NCBI GenBank assembly: GCA_013365325.1
Contig: JABVXV010000150.1
Span: 62,001 to 126,000, forward strand
Direction of reading: 5' to 3'
DNA length: 64,000 nt
Source of the DNA: Dipetalonema caudispina
Lineage: Eukaryota > Nematoda > Chromadorea > Rhabditida > Onchocercidae
Part shown: positions 1-13,889 of the stretch, one piece after another
How positions within the stretch are numbered: position 1 is the first letter of the stretch
How the letters are laid out: every line of letters begins with the position of its first letter
Made by a program: the position numbers and the translations under genes
The notes under the pieces: generated by a model
Database searches by the model: none
Told to the model about the DNA's origin: nothing
Seen by the model: only the letters and a program-made list of their open reading frames with translations

Positions 1-3000
1 AGAAAGTTAACATTTCATTATCCAATAGTTATTTTAGCCAAAAAATAGTAAACAGTAATGCGTAATGGGTAAATGTATGAGTTAAATTGAAATGATCACT
101 TCCTATCAATTTAAAAACGATCAATTGAAGTGATTACTTCTTATCAATTGAATTAAATTTGAATTTTCAATATCAATTAATCGTTGAAAATTCAGATTTA
201 GTTCAATCAGAAATAAGAATGGAATTCATTATCAAACGAGTCTGTCATCGAATGATTTAAGACAACTGATCGATTTTCTTGTCATATTCATTGTGAAGCT
301 CTAAGAGAAATGAACAATTAATGCATACTTAAAAAAAAAAATTCAAACTATAAGGTTCAAATTTTTTTTTTGCACCCATTTTAAAAGCTATTTCAAATAT
401 TGTTTTGGTTTTTGAAAAATAAATATATTTAAAGTACTGCGATATTCATTTCACATCAAAACTTAATTTCAACAATCAAAATTAACATAAAATGTTTAAT
501 TAGTCCTAATTATCACTATGCATTTCAGTTTTACAATGAGATAGATTAGTTTCATTATCAGCTGATTAGATGAATTTTTTCCGATAGAAAAGAAAGGAAA
601 TGAAATCAATTTTATATCAAAAAAGATTGCTTGTCTCTGTCAAAGTTATAATTAAACTACAAATATAATTGTAACATTGGAAAAGTTCAATTCTTAAATA
701 TTATTGCTCAAAGTGCAGAAGGGCAAAAGAGGAAAGAAATTACTTAATTACTTTTCAACTACTTTTATGCTAGTATTTTCGAACTAAATAAATACAATAA
801 GTACGATTGTTTCAAAATAAAAAATTTCCTGAAATTTTTAAAATTTCATAACTTTTTACAATCTGATAGATTTGCTAAAATTAAATATTCCCTAATGGAA
901 AATCGAAGAGAATAGAAATGAAATTTGACTCATTGAAAATAAAATAAAATGTTCAAAGTATTATAATCCTTTTTAATTATATTAAACTAATTTTAGCGAA
1001 CAATTAGTGAATTCGCTTTTCAATTTCAATTTCAACCAATTTGCATAAATTTTTTTATGCATAAGTTTGACACTAATGCTACAAAGATGCAGTCGGTCGA
1101 ATTTCGCATATTTTAAAAAGTACTTGCGAATGTAAAACTACAAAATGAAGAGAAAATATTGAAGGTAGACTGATTGGATTAATTACTTTATAAGTTAAAA
1201 TTTCGAAAGAATTAGAATTGAAAGAAAGTGACGAAAAATTTTTATTGGAAATTCAATAAGATTGTTAAAAGAAATTTACATAATGTCATTCTTGCTCTTT
1301 TCTAACCGCTTTTTTAACTAATAACTGCCAATATCTAATTATTTAAGCTTTATGATATAGAAGTAAAAGATATTGGCCAGTATTTACTATGCGAACAGGA
1401 AATGAGCCTAATAAAAGTAAGCCATACCATCGATATTTAGTGAATGTTCCAACTACTTTAATTGATTCTACTATAAATTCGTTAAGATCATTAGGCTAGT
1501 CTATCCCTAATAATACAGCCATGTACTAGGCCTAATTAAAATAGACTATATTTTCTTAAAGATCGTATAATGCTTAAAGTATTTAAAGTTTATAATTCAT
1601 CCTCTAAAAAGATTATTTTAATATTTTATATTCATTTTTTTTTTTCCTTTTGTTGGAGAAATAGTTTATGATATATTAACAGATCAGATATACTAATTAA
1701 AACGTTTCTTATTGTTTGGTGCTTACTAAGCATAGTATTTTGGTAAAAATTATTAGTAGAAAAGAGATGATAGAAAAATAATCGATAATTTTATAAATTT
1801 AATTGGAAAAATAAATAAATAAATAAGCGCGATGATTGCTCAAAATGATGAGAAAATCGATTTTCATCTATCAAATGCTAAAGTTGAAAACAAAAATTTT
1901 TGGCTTCATCAAATTCTAAGATTTCAAGATTAATCACTGATAAATACTACTACTACTACTTTATGTTACTGAAACGAATAATCATAAAATTTAGTGAAAA
2001 TTTATTGACTCTAAACGTTAAAATTAACAATCCAAAATAAACGAAATTTATTTTATTTATTTTGGATTGTTTTATCAAAACGAAATTTATTTTAGTAATA
2101 AATTTCCAGCATTAATAGATTTTTCATTTCGAACAAATTTAAGTTATCCTAAAGAATTAAATTAGTTTTTGATTTGCAAGCTGATTCGTTTCGCCTTTAT
2201 CTTTTCGCTTGAATTTTTATTTTTGCATTAAAATGAAGAAAATCTAATTCTCTTTTCATTCACTTCTATGAGCTTTGAGTTGTCATGCAAAGGAAAAAAA
2301 AAAAAAAAGAGAAAAACATTACTAATCGAAATTTTCTTTTAAAATCTCTCAATTTTTATCTTTTTCTTCTTTTAATCATTCATATAAAATGGAAAAGAAA
2401 AAAAAAATCACTTCCAGATTGTATGCTTTTGAAGATAAATTTTGAAATTTTTATAAATTTGAAATATGAACCAAATTTGCATAAAATTTTTTTTAATCAC
2501 AAAATTTTGAATGTAAAATGCATTTCATCTCACAATTTCAAACGGTGATCGATAATGAGAGTAATCGAGTTTTTTTTTTTTTTTCGTTATGACATTTAAA
2601 TGGGCAAAAAGATCATTTGGAAGATAAATAGTTGACAGAAAAGAAAAGCAAAGATGGATGTTTGCAAAAAAATTTAGTAAAAATTTTTTCAAATTTCAAG
2701 CTTTCTTTTTATGAACATTTATTGCAGGAAATATAAGAATTTTCGGGAAAAAATTTTTTTTTAAATATCTTATAAATTTAAATAGTAATTTATAATATTA
2801 CCATAAATATTCAACAAAATGTTTATCCATTCGTGTGAAAAATGTTAGAAATTTTTTTAGTAGCAAAATTAGCATAGAAAGAGTACAAGAGATTAAACAA
2901 AACTTGGTCAAATCAATAAAAATTTACTCTTTGTTTTAGTTTTATCACTTTGATAAAGCACAAAATATAATATCATTAAATTTGTCATTTAAGAAAGGTT

Positions 3001-4454
3001 AAAATTGTCCAATGTTTTTTAATTTGTACGAAAAAACGATTTATGCAAGAATATGTTTAATTTTGAAATATGGTTGATTTAATTGAAATTTGATGGAATA
3101 AATCCTAAATAAATCCTACCATACATGGAATCCATTTCTATTTATCACTTTTCATTGATAAATTGAATTTTAAAAGTTGAAATTTCGTCATCTGATGAAA
3201 TTTTTTGAGAAATGTTGTTCAAAAAAAAAATGTATAATGTCAACTTCTTAGCCTTATTTCTCATGACGATCTTTGATTTGATTTCAATTCAATCCAATTT
3301 AACATCTCTCCATCTATCCATTTGAGCAATACATATTGTTTGTTTACTCAACTATCAACTATACTCTCCACTATATCTTTCATGCATGATATCAATATTT
3401 TCATCATTAAATTATTTTAAATTCTACTACAATCATTTCTTTTTACATTATGCAATAATTTTGCAAATATAGCCAATGTATTAAGTTGCTAATTTATCAC
3501 ATTCTCATCAATAAAAAAATTAACCAATTAGAATTATATCAAAAAAGAATGCAAGAAATATTGCGAATTTTTTAAAATTTGCTAATATTATTTGATCATA
3601 CCTAAGTTTTTTCAATATAATAGCATAGAAAAATAAAATGTTTTAAATTTTAAGATTTTGAAAAAATAAAAAAAAAAATTTTCAAGTTAAAAGTAAAGCA
3701 TTGAATATTTTCAAATTATTCTTCTTCCTTTTACTTCACTCATCCACAACATTCTTACTCTTTTTCCTTCTTCTTTAATTTTTGCTAAAATTTGTTTGTA
3801 AATAATTTTCCTCAATCAATAATCTTATCGACGTTTGCAATAATTTCTTAATAATAATATTTGAATTTGATCAATATTCTGTCAACTCAGTGCTAAATGA
3901 TTGCAAGAATGCTTTTGGATAATTTTGATTTTTTTTTTTTTTTTTTTTTGTAGAAATTCACTATAACAGTAAAAGTCCTAAAAATTAATTATTTGATAAG
4001 TAACAGTGAAATAATATCCCTTTCATACAAATTAAAAAATGAATGATTTACCATACAGAATTTAAATACTGATTTAAAAAATTCAATCCTTTATTTCAAA
4101 AATCTCATCAATTTTTTTTATTTACAACTTCTATTGCCATATTTTAGGGTAAATTTAAAATGGATAAAATGATCTATGAGTTAACAATCCTTTTCTATCC
4201 ATTATTTTTCCACTCGCAATAGTGAAAATTATATTATTCAATTAAAATACAACGGAAAAAAAAAGAAGAAAAAACAATAGATTCCAAAGTAATCGAGAAA
4301 TCTCGGAAACTATATCAAGGATTAATTTAATTTTTGATAAGAGAAATCAGTTTTGTTATGTTAATTTTTTGTATTATTACCTTTTCATAAATTTACCGTA
4401 CGATTTACCTCGTTCTGTCAAGATAGCTGCCGGATATTGCAATTACATCATAAA
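1..4454. other. AT-rich intergenic or 5' intronic DNA, no gene recognised
   Basis: This stretch holds A/T homopolymers and small direct and inverted repeats but no exon I can support. A 16-bp inverted repeat (2026-2041 with 2056-2071, 14-nt loop) and a 13-14 bp stem (about 1325-1338 with about 1368-1381) are visible. The 87-residue open frame at 2285-2548 is Lys/Asn/Ile/Phe-rich and looks like chance. Upstream exons of the Ly6-like gene at 4608 could lie here or in the gap. Confidence 0.6.
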
Positions 4455-4554
4455 NNNNNNNNNNNNNNNNNNNNNNNNNNNNNNNNNNNNNNNNNNNNNN
4501 NNNNNNNNNNNNNNNNNNNNNNNNNNNNNNNNNNNNNNNNNNNNNNNNNNNNNN
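4455..4554. other. Assembly gap (100 N)
   Basis: Exactly 100 N bases, a conventional placeholder for a scaffold gap of unknown size. It lies just before the first visible exon of the Ly6-like gene and may hide one or more of its 5' exons. Confidence 0.99.
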
Positions 4555-4607
4555 CATAAAGTTTTGTTGTTTCAAGAAAATTTGAATTTTAATTTGAACA
4601 TTTTCAG

Positions 4608-6187
4608 TTTCGATAGTCGCTTCCTGAATTGGAAAAATTGTTCCGATTTGTGCGTGATATTGAAAATGAATGATCGTCTCGGAGGTAAAAAAAGCAAAAA
4701 CAAAACAAAACAATTTTAACTGCTTCAGAAATATTTTTAAAAAATGAATCAGTCATTAAAATTTGTCGATATACCTTAAATACAAAATAAATTAACAATA
4801 TTAATTAATCTATTAATTTATGAATTTTAAAACTGTATGAAATAATTGAGTGCAAAATCGAAATTTCTAAAAAAAACAAGCATTTTTTTTTTTTTTTTCA
4901 ATGATAAATTGAACATACTACACATATATATGTATAGAATTCCCATAGGATTAGTAAAATGGAAGACTATGTTAAACAGATTTTCCGAATATTTTCCAAC
5001 GTTGGAAGAAAAATCGGAATGGAACAGTTAATCATAGTCAATGGAAAATGACTAAATTTTCATGATTTTTATATGTAGAAAATTTAAATTACGAAAAATG
5101 TTATTTTAACAAGAAGAGAAAATTATCAAAGAAATATTCGACATAAAACCACTAGATGAATGATTTTTATTATGAGAATTACCGGGAATATTTTGTTTAA
5201 TGTAACTAACCATCAAATATTGGTTACTTGAAAAGAATTTCCGGATAAAATCCACTAAAGTATTTCACTCGATTAATATGATGGTCGGTTAGTTCAAGTC
5301 AGACAATACTTATCAACCGGTTTGCTGAAATAACATTTTAACTGACCCAATCCTTTTAAATTATTTATACCGATACGTTATCAATGATAAATTTAGCAAT
5401 AGATCTAAGAATAAGCTACTTCCATCATCCTGGCCAGTTTGAAACTTTAGTAAAGTACAGAAAGTTACAAATTTACAAATACTTCTATCAAATTTTTAAA
5501 CTGACCCTTAAAAAACCCAAGTAACTTTATTAAATTAGATCATATAAATATAATTTTGGAAGTTATAAAACAAGAAAAATTTTCCACCAATATTATGAAT
5601 AACATAATGTAAAATATAAAATTTAAAAGATGATATTTTAAATTTAACAATGAAATTTAATTTTAGGACGTCGACGTGAAGGTTATTTACGTGGTTGTCT
5701 GTCCGATATAATACATCATAATCAAACATTGAGCGCACTTGGTGTCAGGAATGCATGCACTCTTGTTAGGCTGCGTGATTTGTTCATTTCTACTGAAAGG
5801 TTTAAATTTACGAATCATAGCATTAAATTTTAACCATTTAAATCTGTATATTTCATTTTCATTAATAATTAATAAATTTTTAAAAGTGACAAATTAAGGG
5901 ACATTTGATAGCTAAACTAACGAATTAATTCTTATCAGATTATCATTTTTAACTTGTAACAATCCAATTATTAACTTTAAATTTATATCTATTAATCATA
6001 TACTTTTTGTAAATAAATTAACAAAAATTTTCTAATAATCCTTTATGATCCATTTAGGTACTTATTCGAAAGTTCCGATCAAGTACAATTATGTGCATGC
6101 CATAAAGATCTCTGCAATATAGCGCCTTCTACAGCTTTCATTCATCTTTTAATATTTCTGATGTATTTTCTACTCATATTTTTGTGA
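4608..6187 (+). CDS. Ly6/uPAR-like GPI-anchored cysteine-rich protein (5' partial)
   Basis: Three exons join in one phase: 4608-4684, 5667-5799 and 6058-6187 (TGA stop), with acceptors TTTTCAG, TTTTAG and ATTTAG. The visible product of about 113 residues has cysteines in the contexts NCSDLC, RGC and NAC, then the closing motif LCACHKDLCN. A C-x-C-x4-C-N ending is the hallmark of the three-finger Ly6/uPAR fold. It finishes with an 18-20 residue hydrophobic tail (FIHLLIFLMYFLLIFL) after a small-residue stretch, as expected for a GPI-anchor signal, so the mature protein is probably outside the cell. Family members in nematodes (the ODR-2/HOT type) act in neurons, but I cannot assign this one to a named gene. 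The signal peptide and first cysteine pair are missing, probably in or beyond the adjacent N gap. AATAAA follows at about 6247. Confidence 0.62.
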
Positions 6188-7410
6188 ATTTTTGCTCAAA
6201 TTCAAATTTCCACCTATCTCCAAAAAAAAAAAAAAAAAAAAAAAAAAATAAACAAGCAATCATAATTTAATGTGGAAAAATTATCGAAGTGCATTTCGAA
6301 AATTTTAAAATTTTATATTGGAATTAATCTGTTGGATGTTGGAGTCTATTAAATTCGGCATAAATTTTCTTTGTTTTTTCTAATTTATATTTGGTTATGT
6401 ATTGATTTGCTACTTCCTTTAAAAATATTTTAATGATTGATCGATCGATATCTTATCAATAATCTTTATAATATTTGTTGATATCATGCTATTATACTGA
6501 ATGAAGAAACACGTCACCAAGAAAGTTTAACCGCTGCGAAGACTTGGTAAATTCGTTGAAAAAACATATTAAATCTCCACGAAAATTAAACTTTATCGAA
6601 ATCTAAAAGAAAAATAATTGGATACTTAAATTCAATTTACCATAATTTATATTTGAATTTATGACTTTATAAACTTGGAGCAATTTTTCGATACTAAAAC
6701 TTTGGATATCTTAGAAGTTTGAAACTGTGAACCAAATAAGGTAGTCAATTAGCCTAAAAGTTAATTAATTATCTCATTTGGTTCATTGCTGATTGTTGCA
6801 TGGGTGAAATTTTGGAATATTCTTCTATAAAAGTAATATTTTCTAAATTAATCCATGGATACCATTCAAATATCTAGAAGTTACTGCACAGTAGTATTGC
6901 TCAGGTCTTCCCTTTTTTCTTCCGAATTTTTAATAAAAAATTTAAAACAGTGAAAAAATACTAAAAATATGAGCAATTTAATCAATAAATCTTCAGAAAT
7001 AGCATATATCTTACATGTACATGTAAACCGAATAATTCAAATGCATTTACAAGAAATGCGGGAATTGCAATTAACAACGATCAAGTCGGTGAAGAAAAAT
7101 TAATCTTACAGTATTATTCAACTTAGGTATATAAATAGGCCACCTAAAATATTTTATAATTAGGAATGGAATTTAATTATAAACAAACTATTATCTCGCA
7201 GGAAATTTCCTATAAAACATTGTTGAAATTTGATAATTTTCATATTAAAGCATTAACGGCACATTTTTTGTAACTGAAATAAAATTAAAGACGGAATGTC
7301 TGTTACATTATTTGAGGCAATTGAGTCAAATTTTATGAGCTTCCAAAAGTTGTTTCAAAATGGCTAATACGTCAATCTGTCGAAATTCATAAAACTGATT
7401 AAAAGAACGA
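6188..7410. other. Intergenic, convergent 3' ends
   Basis: This separates the 3' end of the Ly6-like gene from the 3' end of the SIX gene. It carries a run of about 27 A at 6222-6248 followed by an AATAAA candidate poly(A) signal for the plus-strand gene. Nothing else stands out. Confidence 0.6.
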
Positions 7411-10400
7411 TCATAATGATTGATAACTGGTCATATATAGCATATCAGCACTTGGAATATATTGCATGGATTGATTTGTATTATAAGCAAAATTGAATCC
7501 TGGCGCAGTTGCTACTGCTAGTTGATTACTATAAGCAGTAGCAAGATTACTCGTTTCTTGAACCATTGATGACATTGACATCGACGGATTCAGAAGCATC
7601 TGTGAACACTGATGGCGTTGTCGTTGTTGTTGTTGTTGTTGTTGCTGTTGTTGTTGTTGTTGCTGTTGTTGTTGTTGCTGATGCTGTTGTTGATGTTTGA
7701 TATCACATAAGCCATCATCACTGGATACATCTGAATCTTCCTTTCGCTCTCCAGATGCACCACTAAAATTTGATCAATATAAATTTTGTAAAATATTTTT
7801 TTAAATTTTAATCAAAACTATAAACTAAAAAAATACTACAGTATTTTTGTTTCGCTAATAAAAAATGAAAAGTAAATTCTTAACGTTTTAAGCTTCCTTA
7901 CTATTGTTAGTTAGCTCTTCTAAAAATGAATTTAGTTTGATGCATAAAAAAAAAAAAATACCCGTTTACAAGACTGTCTTATTGCATAGATATATTTTTA
8001 AATGATTGTAATAATTAAATTCAGTTTCAATTTAACAGGTGCAAATGAAAATTGCAATGAAATGATAATATTATTCTTACTTGAATGACATTTATAAAGT
8101 CAAACATAATTTTTATTAATTAAAAGATCAATTAAAATTAATTACAATATTAGAAAATGATATGCTACTCACATTTGCAAACCTAATTTCAAAGTATCAC
8201 TATATTTACAATCTTTTTATGGAATCAAATATTTTTAATTTCATTTTTTATATTGGCAAAAAAATTGCAATTATGGAAGAAATCAGAAGACTGATAATCA
8301 ATTATCATTTGCTATTAGCATAATTCATTACATTGCTAAATTATTCCAATATTTTTAGTATAAATGAAGTAATTTATGTATAACTTAACAATAATGTGCC
8401 AATAATATCATATTGATAAGATATTTATGATTATGTCTGCTTATTTATAATGTTTTGCTTTGCAAATATACAATCAAAACTTAATTATTTCAATTTTAAG
8501 ATAAAACTCTTTCTAAATAATTTATATTGCTTGAATTTTGTTGAAATGTTTAATTTTTTCATTCTTATATATCAGGCTAAGCCTAGTATATTTCAAGTTA
8601 TGCTATTCATAGGCTAGTTATTATATATCTTTTACAACATTCTCGTATCATTAACAAAGATAAATGAGTTATAAGATAAACAGTCATCATTAGAATTAGT
8701 TTATTTATTTGTATCTTAACTTATTAGAATTGATATTTCTACATTGTCAATTATTCAAAATTTCATTGTAAATTCAAATTAAATTATAAAATTTTCCAAC
8801 GAAAATTGAACATTTACTAGTTTAATTATCTACTACATTAATTTCATGATGATCTAAATTATCTCATTAATTAAGTATAGGATATTATTACATGATATTG
8901 ATATAAAACTATCTTAGAATAAATTTTTACTGTTGTTGCATAATTTGTTTGTAATTTTCATTATGTATTAATAGTTTTAATATATTCTTCTGATTATCTA
9001 ATTAATCATTACTTTACCATCAATTAAATTCATAATTTTTCATCAATTTATCAATTCATTGAAGAAATTAATGAAATGTTTTAGGATGTGAAATGGGTGT
9101 AATTTTTAAAGTGAGAAATAAAAAAAGTTTTTTTTTTTTTTTTTTTTTTTTTGCAAAAGTTTGTTTCTCATATCATTGTTACATCAAAATTAGTAAATGT
9201 TTACATCATTTTTCTAATATAATAATAATATCATTGTTCACTTTCTGTAAATAAGCTTTCAGTTGATCAAACTTTCTTCTCCTTTGTTTTCATTGTTTTT
9301 CCTCATCAAACTATGAATAATAACATCTGAAGTTTGAAATGAATGACACACATATACACACACACCCACACACATACACACACATACACACACACACACA
9401 CACATACACACACACACGTACCAAATAGATATATGCAAATATTTGTGTGAGTTATTCTTCTGTCCTGTCAAGTGTCAAGTGGTCCCGGAATTACAGGTCA
9501 CACATATAGCTTTCCTGTCCACAAACTGCTAACACAAAATAAACAATAGTTAGAGATTGTTAGAAATGAAGTAAAAGATGAATTGGAATTGATTAAATCT
9601 ACCGTAGTCATCAAAGAGAAAAAGAGACAGAGAGAGAAAGAGAGAGAGAGAGAGAGGGAAGGGCAAGATGAGAGGAAAAAGAAAGAAACAATATGATTGT
9701 TTTGTTATTTTTTAAATTTGATCAAATTTTATTTTCTATTAATTTGTACAAAAGTGTTTGGTTTATTTAGCTTATTTGATGTTTATCATTGTAAGAAATT
9801 TTCCTATTCTAAATAAATAAAATGAATTTACATTTTATGCAAATATTATTTTTAATTATTCATTTACAATATTCTGAAGCTTTTTTAACTTTTATCCGTA
9901 CCTCTTTTGTAAATTAAAATTTCATAAATTTGAGAATAAAACATTAATGTTAAAAATAAAAAAAAATTTCCACCATTTTATATAATAAGTAAAATTAATT
10001 TTATTTGTTTAATAAATTTATTTTTACATTTAATAAAATTTCTTTTTTATTTTTCCCTTTTTTCTTTTTGTAAATTTTAATGAAAAATTTAACAATTCAA
10101 ATTAGATTTTTTAAAAGATTTGTTAAACATATTGATTGTAATATTCATTATTGTTGTTGATTGTAATATATCTTGTAGCTAACAGAATTAGTTAGTAATT
10201 ATCATTTATCAATGTAACGCCTTGATGAGATATATCTATAAGCTTTCCAATTTGTTACAACCATTTACAGCAATGATACCAAATGAATTTGTGGAAACAA
10301 AGAGATGAATGATATGAATGAGAAACTTGTCAGTAACTGACATATATTTTGTTCTAATCATTCAAATTTTGACAAGCAATGATTTGACCGCTTGTTCTCT

Positions 10401-13400
10401 GTGGATAATTTGCTGATAACATTAACAATAATGATAATTACAATCTATTAAAAGAGAATATAATGAGATAAGTGAATTAAGTGATAATTTAATTTGAAGC
10501 ATGTAAATGATAAATAGTGATAAATAATTTAATGATAACAATATCAACAGTTATTGTAGGAAAATGATAATAAAAATATTAATTAGGTAGTAAATGATTT
10601 TAAATATTGCTAATGAGAATTGGTAAAATAAAAGATAAATAATTTTTCAGTTAAAATTTACATGATCCAAAAAAAAAAAAAAAAATTATTTTGTTTAGTT
10701 GTTGAAATTTTGATTTAAATTAATGAAAATGTTTGAAAATGAATGGAATGTATGGATGGATTTTTTAAAAAGATTTTCAAGTTTAATTTAACTATAACTT
10801 GCTATGATAAGATTATTAGAAGAAAATTGATAGTATGCAATATTATTAAGTCAATTTAAATCATATTGAATTAACTAATTTAAAATTAATATCTGATAAA
10901 ACAATAAATTTTTTGACTATTAAAGCTATCATTCTTTTCAAATAAATATACTGAAAATTTTCAATAAAAGATTTTTAAGCTAATCTTTTCCATTCATCGC
11001 TCTATTTTTGATCAATCTTCGACGCTTCACTTATCTTTCTTATCAGTGATAATATTAGTGTTAACGATAGCATGAACTGGCATTAGAAGTTCAATAAGAG
11101 GAGTGAAATTTCACTTTTATCTCACCGCAATAATGCAATTACATTTCACGATTAAAGTTTTGAATTGGATTAGGTAAAAAAAGAAATTTTAAGTTCAAAA
11201 ATTTTAAATATTTTCCAATCTTTTCTGATAAATATTCAAAAAATTAAGAGATTGTTCAGTTAGGAAATGAAAATTTACAAAAATTAAATTAATATTTACA
11301 CTTAATAGTTAGCTAAAGCTATTCAATTTATCAGATTATATTTCAGAATAATCATTTAAATATAGAAATTACGTGAGACGCTTACAAACGATCAAACAAA
11401 CGATAAATGTAATTGTTACGTAAGTGAACGTAGTAGAGTTTCTAAGTTTTTTTTTTTTTTTTTTTTTTTCAAATATTCAGCTTTTTTTAATTCGTTCTTT
11501 TGAACCTATTTACTGCGAAAAGAAATTTTTATTTATCACAATCTTCTTACCTTCCTTTATTTTCAGCAGCACGATCACGTTGCCTTCTATTTTTGAACCA
11601 GTTTGATACCTGTGTTACAGTAAGATGTGTTTCTTCCGCTAATTCTTTTTTTTCTTTTGGTGATGGATAAGGATTTTTAGCATACCAATTTTTTAATGTA
11701 TACCTTGATTTCTCCTAAAAAAAAAAAAAAAAAAATTAAAATTTTGAAACAGTAGTAAAAAATTGAAATGAATAGCTGAAATGTATATAATAAGCGTTTG
11801 AATTTTTTTATTTTTTTTATAAACTATTTTATTGCTACTGTGAAATTTGTTTAATATTTTAGTTATGCATAATTTAGGTATAGAAATAGCATCAAATGTT
11901 TCGAAAATAGCATAAATATAATTAATTATAACTTACAAGATATGTTGTAAAATAAATAAATGTAAAATCAAAAAAAAAAAAAAAAAGTTTTTCAAATGAT
12001 TTAAAAAGCATTTACTCTGAAGCAATAACTCGTTTCTTCACCATCCCATATTGTTCGAGGTAATGGAAATTTCCTTCGTATCCGATATTTTCCAACAGCA
12101 CCTAATTCTCTACCACGTATTTTTTCAGCCTGTAAAAAAAAAAATTTCAATTTATGGGCTTTTCATAGCAACAAATTTTTGGCTGTTTAACAGTTTTTCG
12201 GATATATGCATCAAAATACAAAAAAATTTTAACAAATGGAATTTAAATTTTTGAAAATAAACTCAAACTTAAAATGAATACTTCATCATGTAAACGAGAA
12301 AACAAATTTGGACGAACAATTGAAATTAAAATTGAAATGAGACAATTATTACTTCACTGTAATGTGCTTTGAGCCATAAATCTTGTAATTCTGCATGATT
12401 TTCTGGTGAGAATTGATTATTTTCAAGAATTCGATAAAGTTCTTTGAAATTTTGTCGATGAAAACATATAAATGCTTGAGCCTTGAGGACACTTTCATTA
12501 CGTTGTAAATCTTCCCGATTTGGGATTGCCCAAATAAATTCAGCCTTAAAATTATTAAAGATCATTACGATTAGAACATAAATTATTATGATTATATCTA
12601 ATTAGCATATAGGATTAGTCATAGATCACTCTAATACGCTACAGGTAGGTTAATAACAAATTAGTAAAGAGGTTGCTGGAATTGAATGATACCGAAAGGT
12701 AAATCGCTGTTTGATAACTATTTAAATAATCGAATGAAGTTTTTTAGAAGTACAATTTTATGAAATTTGATAAATTTCTTTCACCTTTGTCATCATAATA
12801 ATGAAAAGATACTATTATAATCATTAATATTGATATGAGATAAAAATGGTTGATGATTGGTAATCGGTTGTGAGTGTGTAAGACAAAATTAATAGATTTT
12901 AAAAATTCAACGATCTAAGCAATTGTTTACCTTGTACATCATCATTATCAAACTATATGGTAATATATCTAATTGATTAATAATAACTGTTAAAATTTAA
13001 GTAGTTATTTTCCTAAAATCATTCTTTCAAGAAGTTTGTTGATCAAAATAGCGCAATAATGCTGATAATTTTAGGTAATACTGTATTAAGATTATGGTAA
13101 TGAAATTGTTGCCATGATATTAAAAATAGAATCATGAATTGCTAAAATACTGAAAATAAAAAAAAAAAAATTAATAATGGATGAAATGAAAAGGGAAAAC
13201 GTGCATACCAAACGATCGATGTCACCCGATTGATGAAGAACTTCGCAAACACAAGCGACTTGATCACTATCAAATGTACTCTCACTGAAATGGATATAAA
13301 CATGAAAGAATAGAACAAGTAATGTTGAAATGGGCGGAGGAATTGATAGATTTAGGTTACTATTACTGAAATTAATATATGTATATATTACCGATAGATA

Positions 13401-13697
13401 GATGTATCTTGCAATTCTAGACCGCTTTTGCAACAGCGTCGTAATGTTAATCGGATACTTTTATAGGAAGTAGCTGGTAGAGGGATAAAATTTCGGTCAT
13501 TTTATCAGTTTATTGCCTTGCTACTGTAACTTAGTTCAATTTTTATTGTATATATTGTAAATAATATGTAAAATGATGTGATAGGATATCTGTTATTGTC
13601 AAAGAAGATAGTTGGATTAGTTTTCAAGAAAACCTATTTGTGTATTTATTATATGTATATGAGTACCAAATTACATGTAATGATGTGTGTATGTATC

Positions 13698-13742
<45 letters not shown>

Positions 13743-13887
13743 AGAAATGCCGACATGGGTATATCGGATACCATCATGTGTCAACAATAGTTACAGATGA
13801 CATATTCTTTTCACCTGAAGTTTTGTTTTAAAATGTTCCGGGAAAAACTCACGGTTGAATGGGTAACTGATATTGTTGTTCCATCAT
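7411..13887 (-). CDS. ceh-33/ceh-34 (SIX1/2): SIX1/2-class homeobox transcription factor (sine oculis type)
   Basis: Six exons read on the minus strand in consistent phase: 13887-13853, 13284-13209, 12544-12353, 12129-12016, 11714-11551, 7762-7411, giving 310 aa. The start is ATGATG just inside an acceptor (AAAG/GC) at 13889/13890, suiting trans-splicing. The SIX domain (residues about 15-130) carries [20 protein letters not shown] and [19 protein letters not shown]. The homeodomain (about 132-190) has the SIX1/2 signature [10 protein letters not shown] and the recognition helix [15 protein letters not shown] with Lys50 and Asn51. ETSYCF argues for the SIX1/2 subclass rather than SIX3/6 or SIX4/5. 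The C-terminal exon encodes an acidic stretch, a 19-Gln run and a Ser/Met/Tyr-rich tail. SIX factors act in the nucleus with Eyes-absent co-factors in pharyngeal, neuronal and muscle fate. The last intron is 3.8 kb, the largest in the gene. Confidence 0.95.
7622..7692 (-). repeat. CAA/CAG repeat encoding polyglutamine in the SIX protein
   Basis: In-frame glutamine codons, mostly CAA with interspersed CAG, give 19 uninterrupted Gln, then His and three more Gln, then His. It lies in the last exon downstream of the homeodomain, in the presumed activation region. Confidence 0.95.
9345..9418. repeat. (CA)n microsatellite, imperfect
   Basis: CA dinucleotides broken by ATA and CCC units, lying in the 3.8-kb last intron of the SIX gene. 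The 70-residue Cys/Val 'protein' on the other strand here is only the repeat translated. Confidence 0.95.
9614..9662. repeat. (GA)n purine tract
   Basis: AGAGAG-type tract with a few interruptions, about 200 bp from the CA microsatellite and in the same intron. Confidence 0.9.
13700..13741. repeat. (GT)n microsatellite
   Basis: About 20 GT units in the first intron of the SIX gene. The short open frame across it is a repeat artefact. Confidence 0.95.
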
Positions 13888-13889
13888 GC

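Noticed and set aside
4369..4460. Possible upstream exon of the Ly6-like gene next to the gap
   Set aside because: No convincing acceptor, signal peptide or cysteine pair; the N run prevents checking the phase.
9259..9471. 70-codon frame rich in Cys and Val on the minus strand
   Set aside because: It is the CA microsatellite in translation; no start context, splice site or family.
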